A DNA stretch of 64,000 bases from Granulosicoccus sp045110475 (GTDB lineage: Bacteria; Pseudomonadota; Gammaproteobacteria; Granulosicoccales; Granulosicoccaceae): positions 1 through 64,000 of the forward strand of contig JBGCGC010000042.1 in NCBI GenBank assembly GCA_045110475.1. The letters are read 5' to 3'. Below are positions 9,222 through 18,096 of this stretch, one piece after another. The notes below the pieces were generated by a model that saw only the letters and a list, made by a program, of their open reading frames with translations, had not been told where the DNA came from and searched no databases. The stretch's first letter is position 1. The number at the start of each line of letters is the position of its first letter. A program made the translations under genes and the position numbers.

Positions 9222-11822
9222 ATGAACAGGATAGTATCCAGAATCCGCTGCACGACGGCAGTATTCGGCTTTTTCGCCGTGAGCACCGCATCTTTCATGG
9301 CTGTTGCTGCGAGTCCTTCCGCCCCGGGGCTACCCTCAGGAAGCGTTGGCAACAACACAGTGACTCTCCAGTGGGCACCGTCGCAGGACGACAACGAGGT
9401 GCGGGGATACAACGTTTACGTCAACGACGATTATTACGCTACGGTATTCGAGACCAGCTACACCGGCTCTGTCGACACCTCCCAGGACAATGCTTTTTAC
9501 ATAACCGCTTTCGACACACCGCTGCCGGGAGAGGAGCGTGCTTTTTCCACCCGTTCACCCGTACTTGTGCTTGAGCGTTTCGATACTGTCCAGCCTGTCG
9601 ACGATCCGCCGCTTGACCTTCCGCCGAACGATGATCCGCCGAACGAAGATCCGCCTGATGATCGTCCAACAAACGACGATCCTCCAGACGATATTCCGCC
9701 CAATGATGGCCCATCTGGTGATATTCCCGATACCACCGCACCATCCACACCTACGGGACTGACACTCGTTAGCGCCGTCAGTAATGCCATAGCCATCAGC
9801 TGGGCCCCTTCTACCGACGATACGGGCGTTGTTGGCTATAACATTCATCGGGCAGGCGACTATTACGCCACGGTTTTTACCACTCGCTTTGTCGACGATA
9901 ATCCTTTGAGTGACGCTGCCAACAACTACTCGGTGGTCGCTTTTGATGATGCAAGAAATTACACACCCCGCTCAAGGACGTTGAGCATCATGGCACCAGG
10001 GACGGGAAATTCGCCGGAAAATCCATCTACACCACCCGTAACTAGCAATGATATCTCGCCACCATCGACTCCCGATGGCCTGTCAGTGGTTCTGGAAACC
10101 AGAGATGCCGTCCGGCTCGGTTGGAATCCGTCAACTGATGACGTCGCTGTCGATGGCTACAATGTCTATTTTAACGGAGCCTACACGGCAACTGTTTTTA
10201 CCACGACTTTTGTAGTTTCGGCTCCGGAACCGGGAACAGAGCACGCGTATGCCATTTCGGCATTTGATAGTGCTCGTAACTACAGCGGTATATCAGAAGA
10301 AATCGTATTAGGAGAGACCACTGATCCGGAGCCGACCGATCCGGAGCCAACTGATCCGAAGCCTTCGAATCCTGATCCGGAACCGCCGCTCGATGATTCA
10401 GGCGAGCTTGTTCCGGTACTTGACCCCAACAACCGCTTCCCCAGCCCCGACCCAAATGATCCGTTCGGATCTCTACTGGAAATTGATACGGAGGCCGCGG
10501 AGCCTGGAGGACCCCCGACTACCCCGAAAAATCTGCGTATCGATCTTGTGTCTAACGACTGGGCGGAATTCAGTTGGGCGCCTGCCAATGACGATGTGGG
10601 CGTCGTGGCCTACAACATCTATCGCGACGATGGCGTGATTTATCGTATTAAGCCAGAGCTTGCCGATGTCAGTGCTGGAGCTCAAGCGGAAATCGACAAA
10701 TACTGGAACACCACATCTTTCATCGATTGCAACTTCACGCGCTTTGATCGACTCATCCACAACTGTCGGGAGAATCAACCCGAGCCCGGAGAGACCTACG
10801 TGTATCAGGTTTCCGCAGTGGATGCGGAGGGTGGAGAATCGCCGTTGTCCGACCCATTGAGTATTACCTATCACGAACCCGAGAATGCGCCAGTTCCAAT
10901 ATTCGATGATTTCTACAAGATGCCCGATGATCGGTTTGCGCAGTCTAACGATTTGTCACAGACGCGCTTTTTTCTGGACGAATTTGATCTGGTTTTCAAC
11001 GATGAATTCGAGACGCCTTCGGTGGATCCGACCAAGTGGCAAACTGAATTACGGTGGAGGGACTCCACAATCATTAACGGCGAACAACAGTACTTTGTCC
11101 GTACCCAGGACAATCCCGAATTTGGCTATGATCCGTTTACCCTTGACGGTGACAATCTCACGATTAATGCTGTGCCAGTTCCCGAGGAACTGCGTCAGAA
11201 CCTGCCACCGGTCTGCGACGAGGTAGACCCTACGGGCAAAGACCGCTGCGAGTTTCTGTCTGGCGCCTTATCCAGCCACAATCGATTCAGTTTTATCTAT
11301 GGTTATGTGGAAGGGCGGATGAAAGTGTCAGCTACGCCCGGTGCCTTGTCCAGCTTCTATCTCTATCATCGGTACAAAGGCACCGGCGTGAACCTGCATG
11401 CGCCCGAAATAGACATCGTCGAGTATCTCGGCGAGAATCCGTTTGGTGCTGAGGATGCGTTTCAGACATATCATTTCGACGATGTCAGCACTGGAGTGAC
11501 CCGTTCTGCACCAACGATGTCTTACAGCAACCCGTCGGGTGAACTGTATAGCGAAGAATTCCACACCTTTGGCGTGTTGTGGGAGCCTCAACTTGTTATC
11601 TGGTACATCGATGGTCGGGAGGTCAAACGCATGACTGGCCCTATGGTGTCCAGGCAGCCGATGAACATCGTGCAGTACCTCGTTGCCGGCAGCGTCTGGG
11701 CACCTACACCTGATATTTCCAATCCTGATATTTTTCCGATGGAATTCGGGATTGATTATGTGCGGGTATATCAGCGTGAGGTTTATCAGGGAACAGCCAG
11801 ATTCGGCGGTGGTCGTCAGTAG
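9222..11822 (+). CDS. Secreted GH16 beta-glucanase with four FN3-like domains
   Basis: Predicted exported enzyme for beta-1,3(1,4)-glucans or similar marine polysaccharides. From the start at 9222 it has an Arg-rich signal peptide (NRIVSRIRCTT..., cleavage after about AVAA), FN3-like domains at roughly 10-120, 175-255, 270-360 and 435-555, Asp/Pro-rich linkers after the first domain (PPNDDPP type) and after the third (TDPEP repeats), and a C-terminal glycoside hydrolase 16 domain (about 590-860). Its catalytic EIDIVE motif has Glu729, Asp731 and Glu734. Earlier in-frame starts at 9114 (GTG) and 9171 (ATG, with a weak GGAAA before it) would add 36 or 17 residues before the signal. Tryptophans near the C-terminus (VLWEPQLVIWYIDG) fit substrate-cleft strands. 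Exact substrate cannot be read from sequence. Confidence 0.92.
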   Translation: MNRIVSRIRCTTAVFGFFAVSTASFMAVAASPSAPGLPSGSVGNNTVTLQWAPSQDDNEVRGYNVYVNDDYYATVFETSYTGSVDTSQDNAFYITAFDTPLPGEERAFSTRSPVLVLERFDTVQPVDDPPLDLPPNDDPPNEDPPDDRPTNDDPPDDIPPNDGPSGDIPDTTAPSTPTGLTLVSAVSNAIAISWAPSTDDTGVVGYNIHRAGDYYATVFTTRFVDDNPLSDAANNYSVVAFDDARNYTPRSRTLSIMAPGTGNSPENPSTPPVTSNDISPPSTPDGLSVVLETRDAVRLGWNPSTDDVAVDGYNVYFNGAYTATVFTTTFVVSAPEPGTEHAYAISAFDSARNYSGISEEIVLGETTDPEPTDPEPTDPKPSNPDPEPPLDDSGELVPVLDPNNRFPSPDPNDPFGSLLEIDTEAAEPGGPPTTPKNLRIDLVSNDWAEFSWAPANDDVGVVAYNIYRDDGVIYRIKPELADVSAGAQAEIDKYWNTTSFIDCNFTRFDRLIHNCRENQPEPGETYVYQVSAVDAEGGESPLSDPLSITYHEPENAPVPIFDDFYKMPDDRFAQSNDLSQTRFFLDEFDLVFNDEFETPSVDPTKWQTELRWRDSTIINGEQQYFVRTQDNPEFGYDPFTLDGDNLTINAVPVPEELRQNLPPVCDEVDPTGKDRCEFLSGALSSHNRFSFIYGYVEGRMKVSATPGALSSFYLYHRYKGTGVNLHAPEIDIVEYLGENPFGAEDAFQTYHFDDVSTGVTRSAPTMSYSNPSGELYSEEFHTFGVLWEPQLVIWYIDGREVKRMTGPMVSRQPMNIVQYLVAGSVWAPTPDISNPDIFPMEFGIDYVRVYQREVYQGTARFGGGRQ

Positions 11823-11844
11823 TGGATATCGACAGTGTGCGCCG

Positions 11845-13527
11845 TTATAGATCGTTTGCCCATTGTCGAAGTACAAATTTCTGAATTTTGCCCGTCGAGG
11901 TTTTTGGCAATTCACGAAAGATAATTGTTTTCGGACACTTGAAGTGAGCCAGTGTCTCCCGGCACCAGTCAATTAACTCCTGCTCACTAGCGGTTCGATC
12001 GTGTTTCAGTGTCACAAATGCGCACGGTGTTTCACCCCATTTTTCATCGGGTCTTGCTGCCACTGCCGCCTCAAGAACTGCCGGATGTGCATACAGGGCA
12101 TCTTCTATTTCAATCGACGAGATGTTTTCACCCCCTGAGATAATGATGTCCTTCGAACGATCAAGTATTCTCAGATAGCCATCGGGGTCAATAATCGCCA
12201 GATCGCCGCTGTGAAACCAGCCACCGCGAAAGGCTTCCTCATTAGCGGATGGATTTTGAAAATAACCGCGCATCACGATGTTGCCACGAAACATGACCTC
12301 TCCAATAGTCTTGCCATCACGAGGTACGGGTGTCATCGTGTCCGGATCAAGCACGTCCAGTTCGTCCAGAACCTGATAGCGAACCCCTTGTCTTGATTTT
12401 AGCCGCGCACGTTCGATCTCTGGCAACTCATCCCACTCACTTTGCCAGGCGCACATTACGGCAGGGCCGTAGGTTTCAGTCAGGCCATAAGTATGGGTAA
12501 TGTGAAATCCCAGCGCCTCAATCCCGGATAGCACTTTGGCGGGTGGGGGTGCTGCAGCGGTCATGATTTCAACCACGTGATCGAGTGGTTTCACATGGGC
12601 ATCTTCAGCGTTAATGATGAAGTTCAATATAATCGGTGCACCGCAGAAATGAGTCACCTTGTGACGTTCGAGTTTCTCATAGATGGTTTTCGCACTGATG
12701 GTTCGCAAGCACACACTCGTGCCACCATTGATCGCCAAAGACCACGGAAAACACCAGCCGTTGCAGTGAAACATCGGCAACGTCCACAGATACACGGGAA
12801 AGGCTCCCATGTTCCATCCGGTCAGATTGGACATCGCGTTCATGGTAGCGCCGCGATGATGATAGACAACGCCTTTAGGTTTTCCGGTAGTGCCGGAGGT
12901 GTAGTTAAGTGATATCGATTGCCACTCATCGGCTGGCATCTGCCATTGCCAGGCAGGATCAATGGCCGGTAGTTCATCGCTGGTAAACTCAGGATTGACG
13001 AACGCTTCATACTCCGCACTGGTGATCAGCTCGCCACTGGCTTCGTCATCAGCAATGGCGATGAGCCGGGGCGGGGCCTTCATGCCGTCCAGCGCACGGC
13101 GTACCGTATCTGTTGAGTCGGCATCAACCAGAAGAATTCTGGCACCGCTGTGTTCCAGAATATAGCGGATGGTATCGGATTCCAGGCGCGTGTTGATGGC
13201 GTTGAGAATCGCGCCGCACATGGGCACGCTGTAGTGAAGTTCGAACACAGCCGGAATATTCGGTGCGATAACCGAAACCACCTCCCCGGCCTGAATACCC
13301 ATGGCGGCAAAACGTGCTGCAGCAATCTGGCACCGTGTGTACACCTCATGCCAGCTTAGCGCACGTTCAGCGTGAATAAGGGCGGTGCGGTGTGGATAGA
13401 CATCGTTGGCGCGCTTGAGGAAACTCAATGGTGTCAGCGGTGTGTAGTTGGCAACTGTCGCCGGGAGTTCGACATCACCGTCACCAGGTTGATATGGCGA
13501 GGGAATAGTAGGATGGTAGTCACTCAT
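11845..13527 (-). CDS. AMP-forming acyl-CoA synthetase
   Basis: Adenylates a carboxylic acid and transfers it to CoA. The ANL-superfamily signature YTSGTTGKPKG is at 209-219. GLTETYGP, GWFHSGDLA and the C-terminal DRSKDIIISGGENISSIE hinge, plus the catalytic lysine region TSTGKIQK, are all present. The 560-residue length and the overall pattern resemble medium-chain or 3-methylmercaptopropionate-type (DmdB-like) ligases; the actual acid is not decided by sequence alone. Its start codon lies 25 bp from that of a divergent CaiB-type CoA-transferase, so the two probably share a control region and act in one catabolic route. It is convergent with the GH16 gene, with only 22 bp between stops. Confidence 0.93.
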   Translation of the reverse strand: MSDYHPTIPSPYQPGDGDVELPATVANYTPLTPLSFLKRANDVYPHRTALIHAERALSWHEVYTRCQIAAARFAAMGIQAGEVVSVIAPNIPAVFELHYSVPMCGAILNAINTRLESDTIRYILEHSGARILLVDADSTDTVRRALDGMKAPPRLIAIADDEASGELITSAEYEAFVNPEFTSDELPAIDPAWQWQMPADEWQSISLNYTSGTTGKPKGVVYHHRGATMNAMSNLTGWNMGAFPVYLWTLPMFHCNGWCFPWSLAINGGTSVCLRTISAKTIYEKLERHKVTHFCGAPIILNFIINAEDAHVKPLDHVVEIMTAAAPPPAKVLSGIEALGFHITHTYGLTETYGPAVMCAWQSEWDELPEIERARLKSRQGVRYQVLDELDVLDPDTMTPVPRDGKTIGEVMFRGNIVMRGYFQNPSANEEAFRGGWFHSGDLAIIDPDGYLRILDRSKDIIISGGENISSIEIEDALYAHPAVLEAAVAARPDEKWGETPCAFVTLKHDRTASEQELIDWCRETLAHFKCPKTIIFRELPKTSTGKIQKFVLRQWANDL

Positions 13528-13552
13528 TGTTTATGAATCCTGACAGACATCT

Positions 13553-14770
13553 ATGAAGACAAGCACTACCCCCGATACTAACCTGCCTTTGGCCGGGATA
13601 CGAGTGCTGGAGATGGGCCAGCTGATTGCTGGACCCTTTGCCGGGCAGATACTTGCTGCTTATGGTGCAGAGGTTGTAAAGATCGAACCACCGGGACGTG
13701 GAGACCCTTTGCGTACCTGGCGTCAGTTGGACGAGCAGGGCACCTCATACTGGTGGCGTAGCATTGCCCGTAACAAGAAATCCGTCACACTGGATCTGTC
13801 GCAGAAAGATGGCTGCGAGATAGCCCGGAAGCTGCTCCTGAAAAGCGATGTACTGATAGAGAACTTTCGCCCCGGTCGGATGGAAGCCTGGGGCCTGGGA
13901 CCTGAAACCTTTACCAAGACTCACCCCCAATTGATTTACACCCGTGTATCTGGCTACGGGCAGGACGGCCCTTACGCCAGTAAACCCGGTTTTGCTTCCG
14001 CGTGTGAAGCGGTTGCCGGCCTGCGGTATGTGAACGGCCACCCTGGCGAGAAACCGGTGCGGATGAATTTGAGTCTGGGAGACTCTCTGGCAGGTATGCA
14101 TGCAGCTCTGGGTGTTTTACTCGCGTTAATTGCTCGCATGCGCCCCGATGGTACCGGTCAGAGTGTCGATGTATCCATTATGGAATCGGTGTTTAATATG
14201 ATGGAAGGGGTGTTACCTGAATATGCTGGTGCTGGTGTTGTTCGGGAACCCTCAGGTTCCACAGTTACGGGAATTGTCCCCACGAACACGTATCAGTGTC
14301 GGGATGGCCGGTATATCGTAATTGGTGGAAATGGGGATTCGATTTTTCAGCGGCTTATGATGGCAATCGGAGCCCCCGATCTGGCCACGGATGAGCGATT
14401 GGCCGATAATCAGGGGCGGGTTGTCCATGAGAGGCTTATCGATCAGGTTCTTACCGACTGGAGTACAACGATCAGTTCCGCTGATGCGCTTGACATTCTG
14501 GATGCTGCCGATGTTCCTGCAGGTCCGGTTAACTCTATCGCTGATATTGTAAACGATGAGCAATTCAAGGCGCGTTCTGTGCTGGAGCAGGTTGATGTGG
14601 CAGGGCAGGCTCGTTGTGTGCCTGCCATGCACCCAAAGTTATCAGCCAGCGCACCGCGCAACGACTGGGCTGGCCCTGATTTGGGAGAACACACCGAAGA
14701 GGTGCTTACGCTGTGGCTGGATGAGGATGCGAAGCAAATCAGGCAATGGCGTGACCGGCAGTTGATTTGA
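13553..14770 (+). CDS. Family III (CaiB/BaiF) CoA-transferase
   Basis: Moves CoA between acyl groups through an aspartyl-CoA thioester. The 405 residues carry the family pattern from the start (LPLAGIRVLEMGQLIAGPFAG), the KIEPPGRGDPLR and RNKKSVTLDL blocks, and the catalytic aspartate at Asp177 in LSLGDSLAGM. There is no signal peptide. It is divergent from the acyl-CoA synthetase at 11845-13527 with 25 bp between start codons. Together they suggest activation of an organic acid by ligase or by CoA exchange. Substrate (formyl, succinyl, carnitine, mesaconyl and so on) cannot be assigned. Confidence 0.93.
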   Translation: MKTSTTPDTNLPLAGIRVLEMGQLIAGPFAGQILAAYGAEVVKIEPPGRGDPLRTWRQLDEQGTSYWWRSIARNKKSVTLDLSQKDGCEIARKLLLKSDVLIENFRPGRMEAWGLGPETFTKTHPQLIYTRVSGYGQDGPYASKPGFASACEAVAGLRYVNGHPGEKPVRMNLSLGDSLAGMHAALGVLLALIARMRPDGTGQSVDVSIMESVFNMMEGVLPEYAGAGVVREPSGSTVTGIVPTNTYQCRDGRYIVIGGNGDSIFQRLMMAIGAPDLATDERLADNQGRVVHERLIDQVLTDWSTTISSADALDILDAADVPAGPVNSIADIVNDEQFKARSVLEQVDVAGQARCVPAMHPKLSASAPRNDWAGPDLGEHTEEVLTLWLDEDAKQIRQWRDRQLI

Positions 14771-14926
14771 CGGCAGTAAGCTTTGCAAGACGGCATAAAG
14801 TACAGAGGAACGCCTGAGCAAGCCTGACCAATTTGAAAACGCGCTGATTGGCTGCCTCCTCATCGTCGGTGGGTCAAGTTGTTCTGATGGACGTCGATAC
14901 CACCTGTATCAGATTTCTTTCAGAGA

Positions 14927-15325
14927 TTGTTCACGTTGAAGAGTTCGCCTACATTGCGAGTGTTGATGGCGGCAGGCATGTACCTGCTGTTGATGTGGGG
15001 TTACATTTTATTGCCAACGCCACAGTTATATGCAGTTTTTGCGGCTTTGATTATGAGCATTGCCTTGCTTTTCTGGGTCAGCGAAGCACGCGCACTGGAA
15101 CAGCTCACACGCAGTCTGGAAGAGTGCCTGATTACAGAGATTGCTGCGCCATTGCAAAATTCTGGTGATGATCTCTCCGTGTGCGCATCTATGGCCAAAC
15201 TTGACTGCCTGAAATCTGAACTGACCGAACAATACGCGCAGTTTGGCCGAGATCAGACTCTGATGAATGGCAAGGGATTGGGCAGTTGGCACAGCAGGCG
15301 AGGGCGCAAGGGGAATGAGCCTTGA
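14927..15325 (+). CDS. Small membrane protein preceding an HPt protein
   Basis: No family is recognised. The TTG at 14927 gives 132 residues; an in-frame ATG at 14966 gives 119 and begins just before the first membrane segment. Two hydrophobic segments are visible (about residues 13-30 and 34-52 of the longer form), then a soluble C-terminal helical stretch rich in Leu, Glu and Arg and a basic end (SRRGRKG). The stop overlaps the start of the HPt gene (TTGA), which implies translational coupling with the signalling genes downstream. It may be a membrane partner of the phosphorelay; that is inference from position only. Confidence 0.65.
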   Translation: MFTLKSSPTLRVLMAAGMYLLLMWGYILLPTPQLYAVFAALIMSIALLFWVSEARALEQLTRSLEECLITEIAAPLQNSGDDLSVCASMAKLDCLKSELTEQYAQFGRDQTLMNGKGLGSWHSRRGRKGNEP

Positions 15326-15681
15326 CCGGGAATATTGACCCCCACGCACTCGAGCTTATCTCCTCATTGCAACGTCCGGGTAAGCCAGACTTGCTTATGC
15401 GAGTGATTGGAGTGTTCAAGAGTGAATCCCCTAAATCCATAGCTTCCATGCAACAGGGTATGGAGGCTGGTGATCTTGCTGCTGTACGCAACGCTGCGCA
15501 TACCTTGAAGTCAAGTAGTGCCTATGTTGGTGCCAGCGTTTTTTCAGATCTGTGCAGAGACCTGGAAAATGCTGCACGCGAGAATAACTACACCGCTTGC
15601 GTGGTGTTGGCCTATGAGCTCGAAGACTTGTTCGATGACTGTTGCCGTGAGCTTGATGCCTACGTGGTGAAGGCCGCTTGA
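15322..15681 (+). CDS. Histidine phosphotransfer (HPt) domain protein
   Basis: A single-domain phosphorelay protein of 119 residues. The phosphorylated histidine is His60 in NAAHTLKSSSAYVGA, the classic HPt signature, inside a four-helix bundle. The start is TTG at 15322, supported by AGGGGAA about 7 bases upstream and by the lack of any in-frame ATG; it overlaps the preceding stop by four bases. Its own stop overlaps the ATG of the REC-PAS-GGDEF-EAL gene by one base. It probably passes phosphate to the receiver domain of that next protein. No hybrid histidine kinase is in the window. Confidence 0.9.
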   Translation: MTGNIDPHALELISSLQRPGKPDLLMRVIGVFKSESPKSIASMQQGMEAGDLAAVRNAAHTLKSSSAYVGASVFSDLCRDLENAARENNYTACVVLAYELEDLFDDCCRELDAYVVKAA

Positions 15682-17879
15682 TGGGCGATCTGATTCCACA
15701 GGCATCGCAGATGGTTATCTCAAGCCTGAAGTCCGGCCGTCCAACCGTACTGCATGTTGATGACGATGTGGCGAGCCTGATGATGGCAGAGGGTGCACTC
15801 GAGGATGCAGGATTTACTGTCGAGCATGCGATAAACGGGATTGAAGCCATAGAGTGTTTCAAGGAAAACGATCTGGACTTGATCATCATGGATGCGATCA
15901 TGCCGGTGATGGATGGTTTCGATACGATTGAGGTGATCCGAGCCTTGCCCGGTGGTGAGCATGTTCCTATCCTGATGATTACCGGACTGGACGATCTGGA
16001 ATCGATAACCAGAGCCTATGACCTAGGTGCAACTGATTTTCTGACCAAACCCATCAACTTCTTTATTCTGCCGCATCGCGTGCAGTACATGTTACGTTCT
16101 CAACTAACGGCTGATGCCTTGCGCGCCAGCCAGGCAAAACTTGACAATGCTCAACGTATCGCGAGGCTGGGCAATTGGGAGATGACGCTTGAAGATCACA
16201 GCCTCACCTGGTCTCGCGAATTTGGTCGTGTGATTGGACTTACGCCTGACGAAACGATTGAGTTCTGGCCTGAACTGCTAGAGCGTATCGAGGATTCTGA
16301 CCGGCATAACGTACGCCTGCTTGCCGAAGAAGCGATTGAGATGCGTGAATCGTTCAATATCGAGTTTTCCGCACGATCAGGGGTGGACAATACCCTGCGA
16401 CGTATTCGTCTTGAAGCCGAGCCCCATTGTAACGAGCAGGGTGATTGCACGCATATGCTTGGTACCATTCAGGATATTACCGAACGGATCAATGCGCAAA
16501 AGCAGATTCACAATCTGGCCTACTATGATCTGGTGACCGGACTTCCCAATCGCGCACAATTAAACGAACAATTACACTATACCTTGCAGCTGGCGGCGCG
16601 TAATAAATCAAGGTTCGCGTTGTTGTTTCTCGATCTTGATCATTTCAAGCAGGTAAACGATACGTTGGGACACGATGCAGGCGATGACCTGCTCAAGCAG
16701 GTGTCACAGCGCCTGACTCACGTCGTCCGTGAATCAGACGTCGTATCTGCGGGTAGCTTCGCAGGCGACGAGCCGGGTTCTCTTCATACCGTGGCGCGTC
16801 TGGGTGGCGATGAATTTGTTGTATTGCTTGGACAGATCAACCGTGCGGAAGACGCCGCTCGAGTCGCTGAGCGTATCGCCCGAAGGGTTGGTGATCCGTA
16901 CTTGATAAGCGACCAGTCCATCTCCGTCACCACCACCATTGGTATCAGTGTTTTTCCCAGTGACGGGCATGACAGCGATTCGTTAATGAAAAGCGCAGAC
17001 GTTGCTATGTATCACGCCAAGGAATCCGGCCGTAATGGTTATCAATTCTACTCACGTGATATCCACGAAAAAGCACTGGCCAGATTTACAATGGAGAGTC
17101 AGCTGAAAGCTGCGATAGACAATGAGGATCTGACCATCGTCTATCAACCCAAGATCTGTTTCGTTTCCGGTTTGGTTATCGGTGTTGAAGCGCTGGTTCG
17201 CTGGGATCACCCGGATGAAGGCAATATCAGTCCGGCGGATTTCATTCCATTGGCTGAAGAGACAGGCTTGATTCTGCCACTGGGTCGTTGGGTGCTCAGA
17301 ACCGCTGCCCGACAAATGCAGAACTGGGTGAATGCGGGAATGACGCCACTGACAATGGCGGTGAATTGCTCGGCGGTGCAGTTCACTCGAAGCAATATGG
17401 TAGCCGACATCAACGAGGCTATCGAATACAGTGGTCTTGACCCGGTAAATCTGGAAATTGAACTCACCGAGAGTTTGCTGCTGAAGGATTTCGATGCAGG
17501 CGTGCAGATATTGCGTAACATGAAAGACTTGGGCGTCCAGGTGTCGATAGATGACTTCGGAACCGGTTTTTCTTCATTGAGTTACCTTAAACGGCTGCCT
17601 GTCGACAAGCTCAAGATCGATCAGAGCTTCGTTCGTGATCTGTGCAACGATTCGGGAGATGTAGCGATCGTGTCAGCCATCATTACGCTGAGCCATAACC
17701 TGAATCTCACGGTCGTTGCCGAAGGGGTGGAGACAGCAGAACAGTATGAAATCCTGCGCAACTTTGATTGCAATGAAGGTCAGGGCTACCTATTCGGCAA
17801 GCCAATGCAAAGCCGTGAATTCGAGCTTTGGCTGGAAAAATTCAGTGTGCGCAATGTACTGAAAGCCAGTGGGATGTAA
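15681..17879 (+). CDS. Response regulator with PAS, GGDEF and EAL domains
   Basis: A c-di-GMP signalling protein of 732 residues. The receiver domain (about 20-135) has the DDD acid pocket and phospho-acceptor Asp71 in IIMDAIMPVMDG, and Lys in TKP. A PAS domain follows (about 155-270). The diguanylate cyclase domain has GGDEF at 375-379, with an extra loop of roughly 16 residues (about 352-370) just before the motif and no clear RxxD inhibitory site. The EAL phosphodiesterase domain starts at Glu503 (EALVRW) and keeps ELTES, DDFGTGFSSLSYLK and VAEGVET, so it should be able to hydrolyse c-di-GMP. ATG at 15681 overlaps the HPt stop. A TTG three bases upstream is less likely to be used. Confidence 0.94.
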   Translation: MGDLIPQASQMVISSLKSGRPTVLHVDDDVASLMMAEGALEDAGFTVEHAINGIEAIECFKENDLDLIIMDAIMPVMDGFDTIEVIRALPGGEHVPILMITGLDDLESITRAYDLGATDFLTKPINFFILPHRVQYMLRSQLTADALRASQAKLDNAQRIARLGNWEMTLEDHSLTWSREFGRVIGLTPDETIEFWPELLERIEDSDRHNVRLLAEEAIEMRESFNIEFSARSGVDNTLRRIRLEAEPHCNEQGDCTHMLGTIQDITERINAQKQIHNLAYYDLVTGLPNRAQLNEQLHYTLQLAARNKSRFALLFLDLDHFKQVNDTLGHDAGDDLLKQVSQRLTHVVRESDVVSAGSFAGDEPGSLHTVARLGGDEFVVLLGQINRAEDAARVAERIARRVGDPYLISDQSISVTTTIGISVFPSDGHDSDSLMKSADVAMYHAKESGRNGYQFYSRDIHEKALARFTMESQLKAAIDNEDLTIVYQPKICFVSGLVIGVEALVRWDHPDEGNISPADFIPLAEETGLILPLGRWVLRTAARQMQNWVNAGMTPLTMAVNCSAVQFTRSNMVADINEAIEYSGLDPVNLEIELTESLLLKDFDAGVQILRNMKDLGVQVSIDDFGTGFSSLSYLKRLPVDKLKIDQSFVRDLCNDSGDVAIVSAIITLSHNLNLTVVAEGVETAEQYEILRNFDCNEGQGYLFGKPMQSREFELWLEKFSVRNVLKASGM

Positions 17880-17901
17880 CGCTTTTCCTATCAACGATGG
17901 T

Positions 17902-18096
17902 TAGGAATCTGCGCGGCCGGAGGCGGCCCCGTAGAAAGCGATCGAGCGAGAGTCGTCCAATTTTGAGTCAAATTTTGTGCTCATTTGAGGAGTTTAGCTG
18001 GCTAAGTGACGAAAATGAGCGCAAGATTTGGCCAAAAGTGGGCTGCTCGTAGCCGATTGATTTCTGCGGGGCCGCCTCCGGCCGCGCAGGCTCCTA
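17902..18096. repeat. Long-form dispersed palindromic repeat, copy 2 (complete)
   Basis: The best complete copy, 195 bp. The left end TAGGAATCTGCGCGGCCG... through GTAGAAA and the right end TTTCTGC... through CAGGCTCCTA are inverted repeats of about 35 bp with a few mismatches. The inner 120 bp match copies 1 and 3 and contain a second inverted pair around CAAATTTTG. The last three bases, CTA, are the stop codon of the minus-strand gene at 18094-18888. No transposase frame is present. The 74-codon open frame crossing it (17828-18052) is a by-product of the repeat. Confidence 0.92.

Noticed and set aside
10318..10380. Direct repeats GATCCGGAGCC as a possible CRISPR or regulatory array
   Set aside because: They lie in frame inside the GH16 gene and simply encode the TDPEP linker; there are no spacers.
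14848..15168. A 106-codon frame overlapping the small membrane protein
   Set aside because: The overlapping frame at 14927-15325 has two membrane segments and is coupled to the HPt gene; this one has neither.
17828..18052. A 74-codon frame over repeat copy 2
   Set aside because: It overlaps the end of the GGDEF-EAL gene and runs through the repeat. The same RGRRRPRR-type peptide appears over other repeat copies, so it comes from the repeat and not from a gene.
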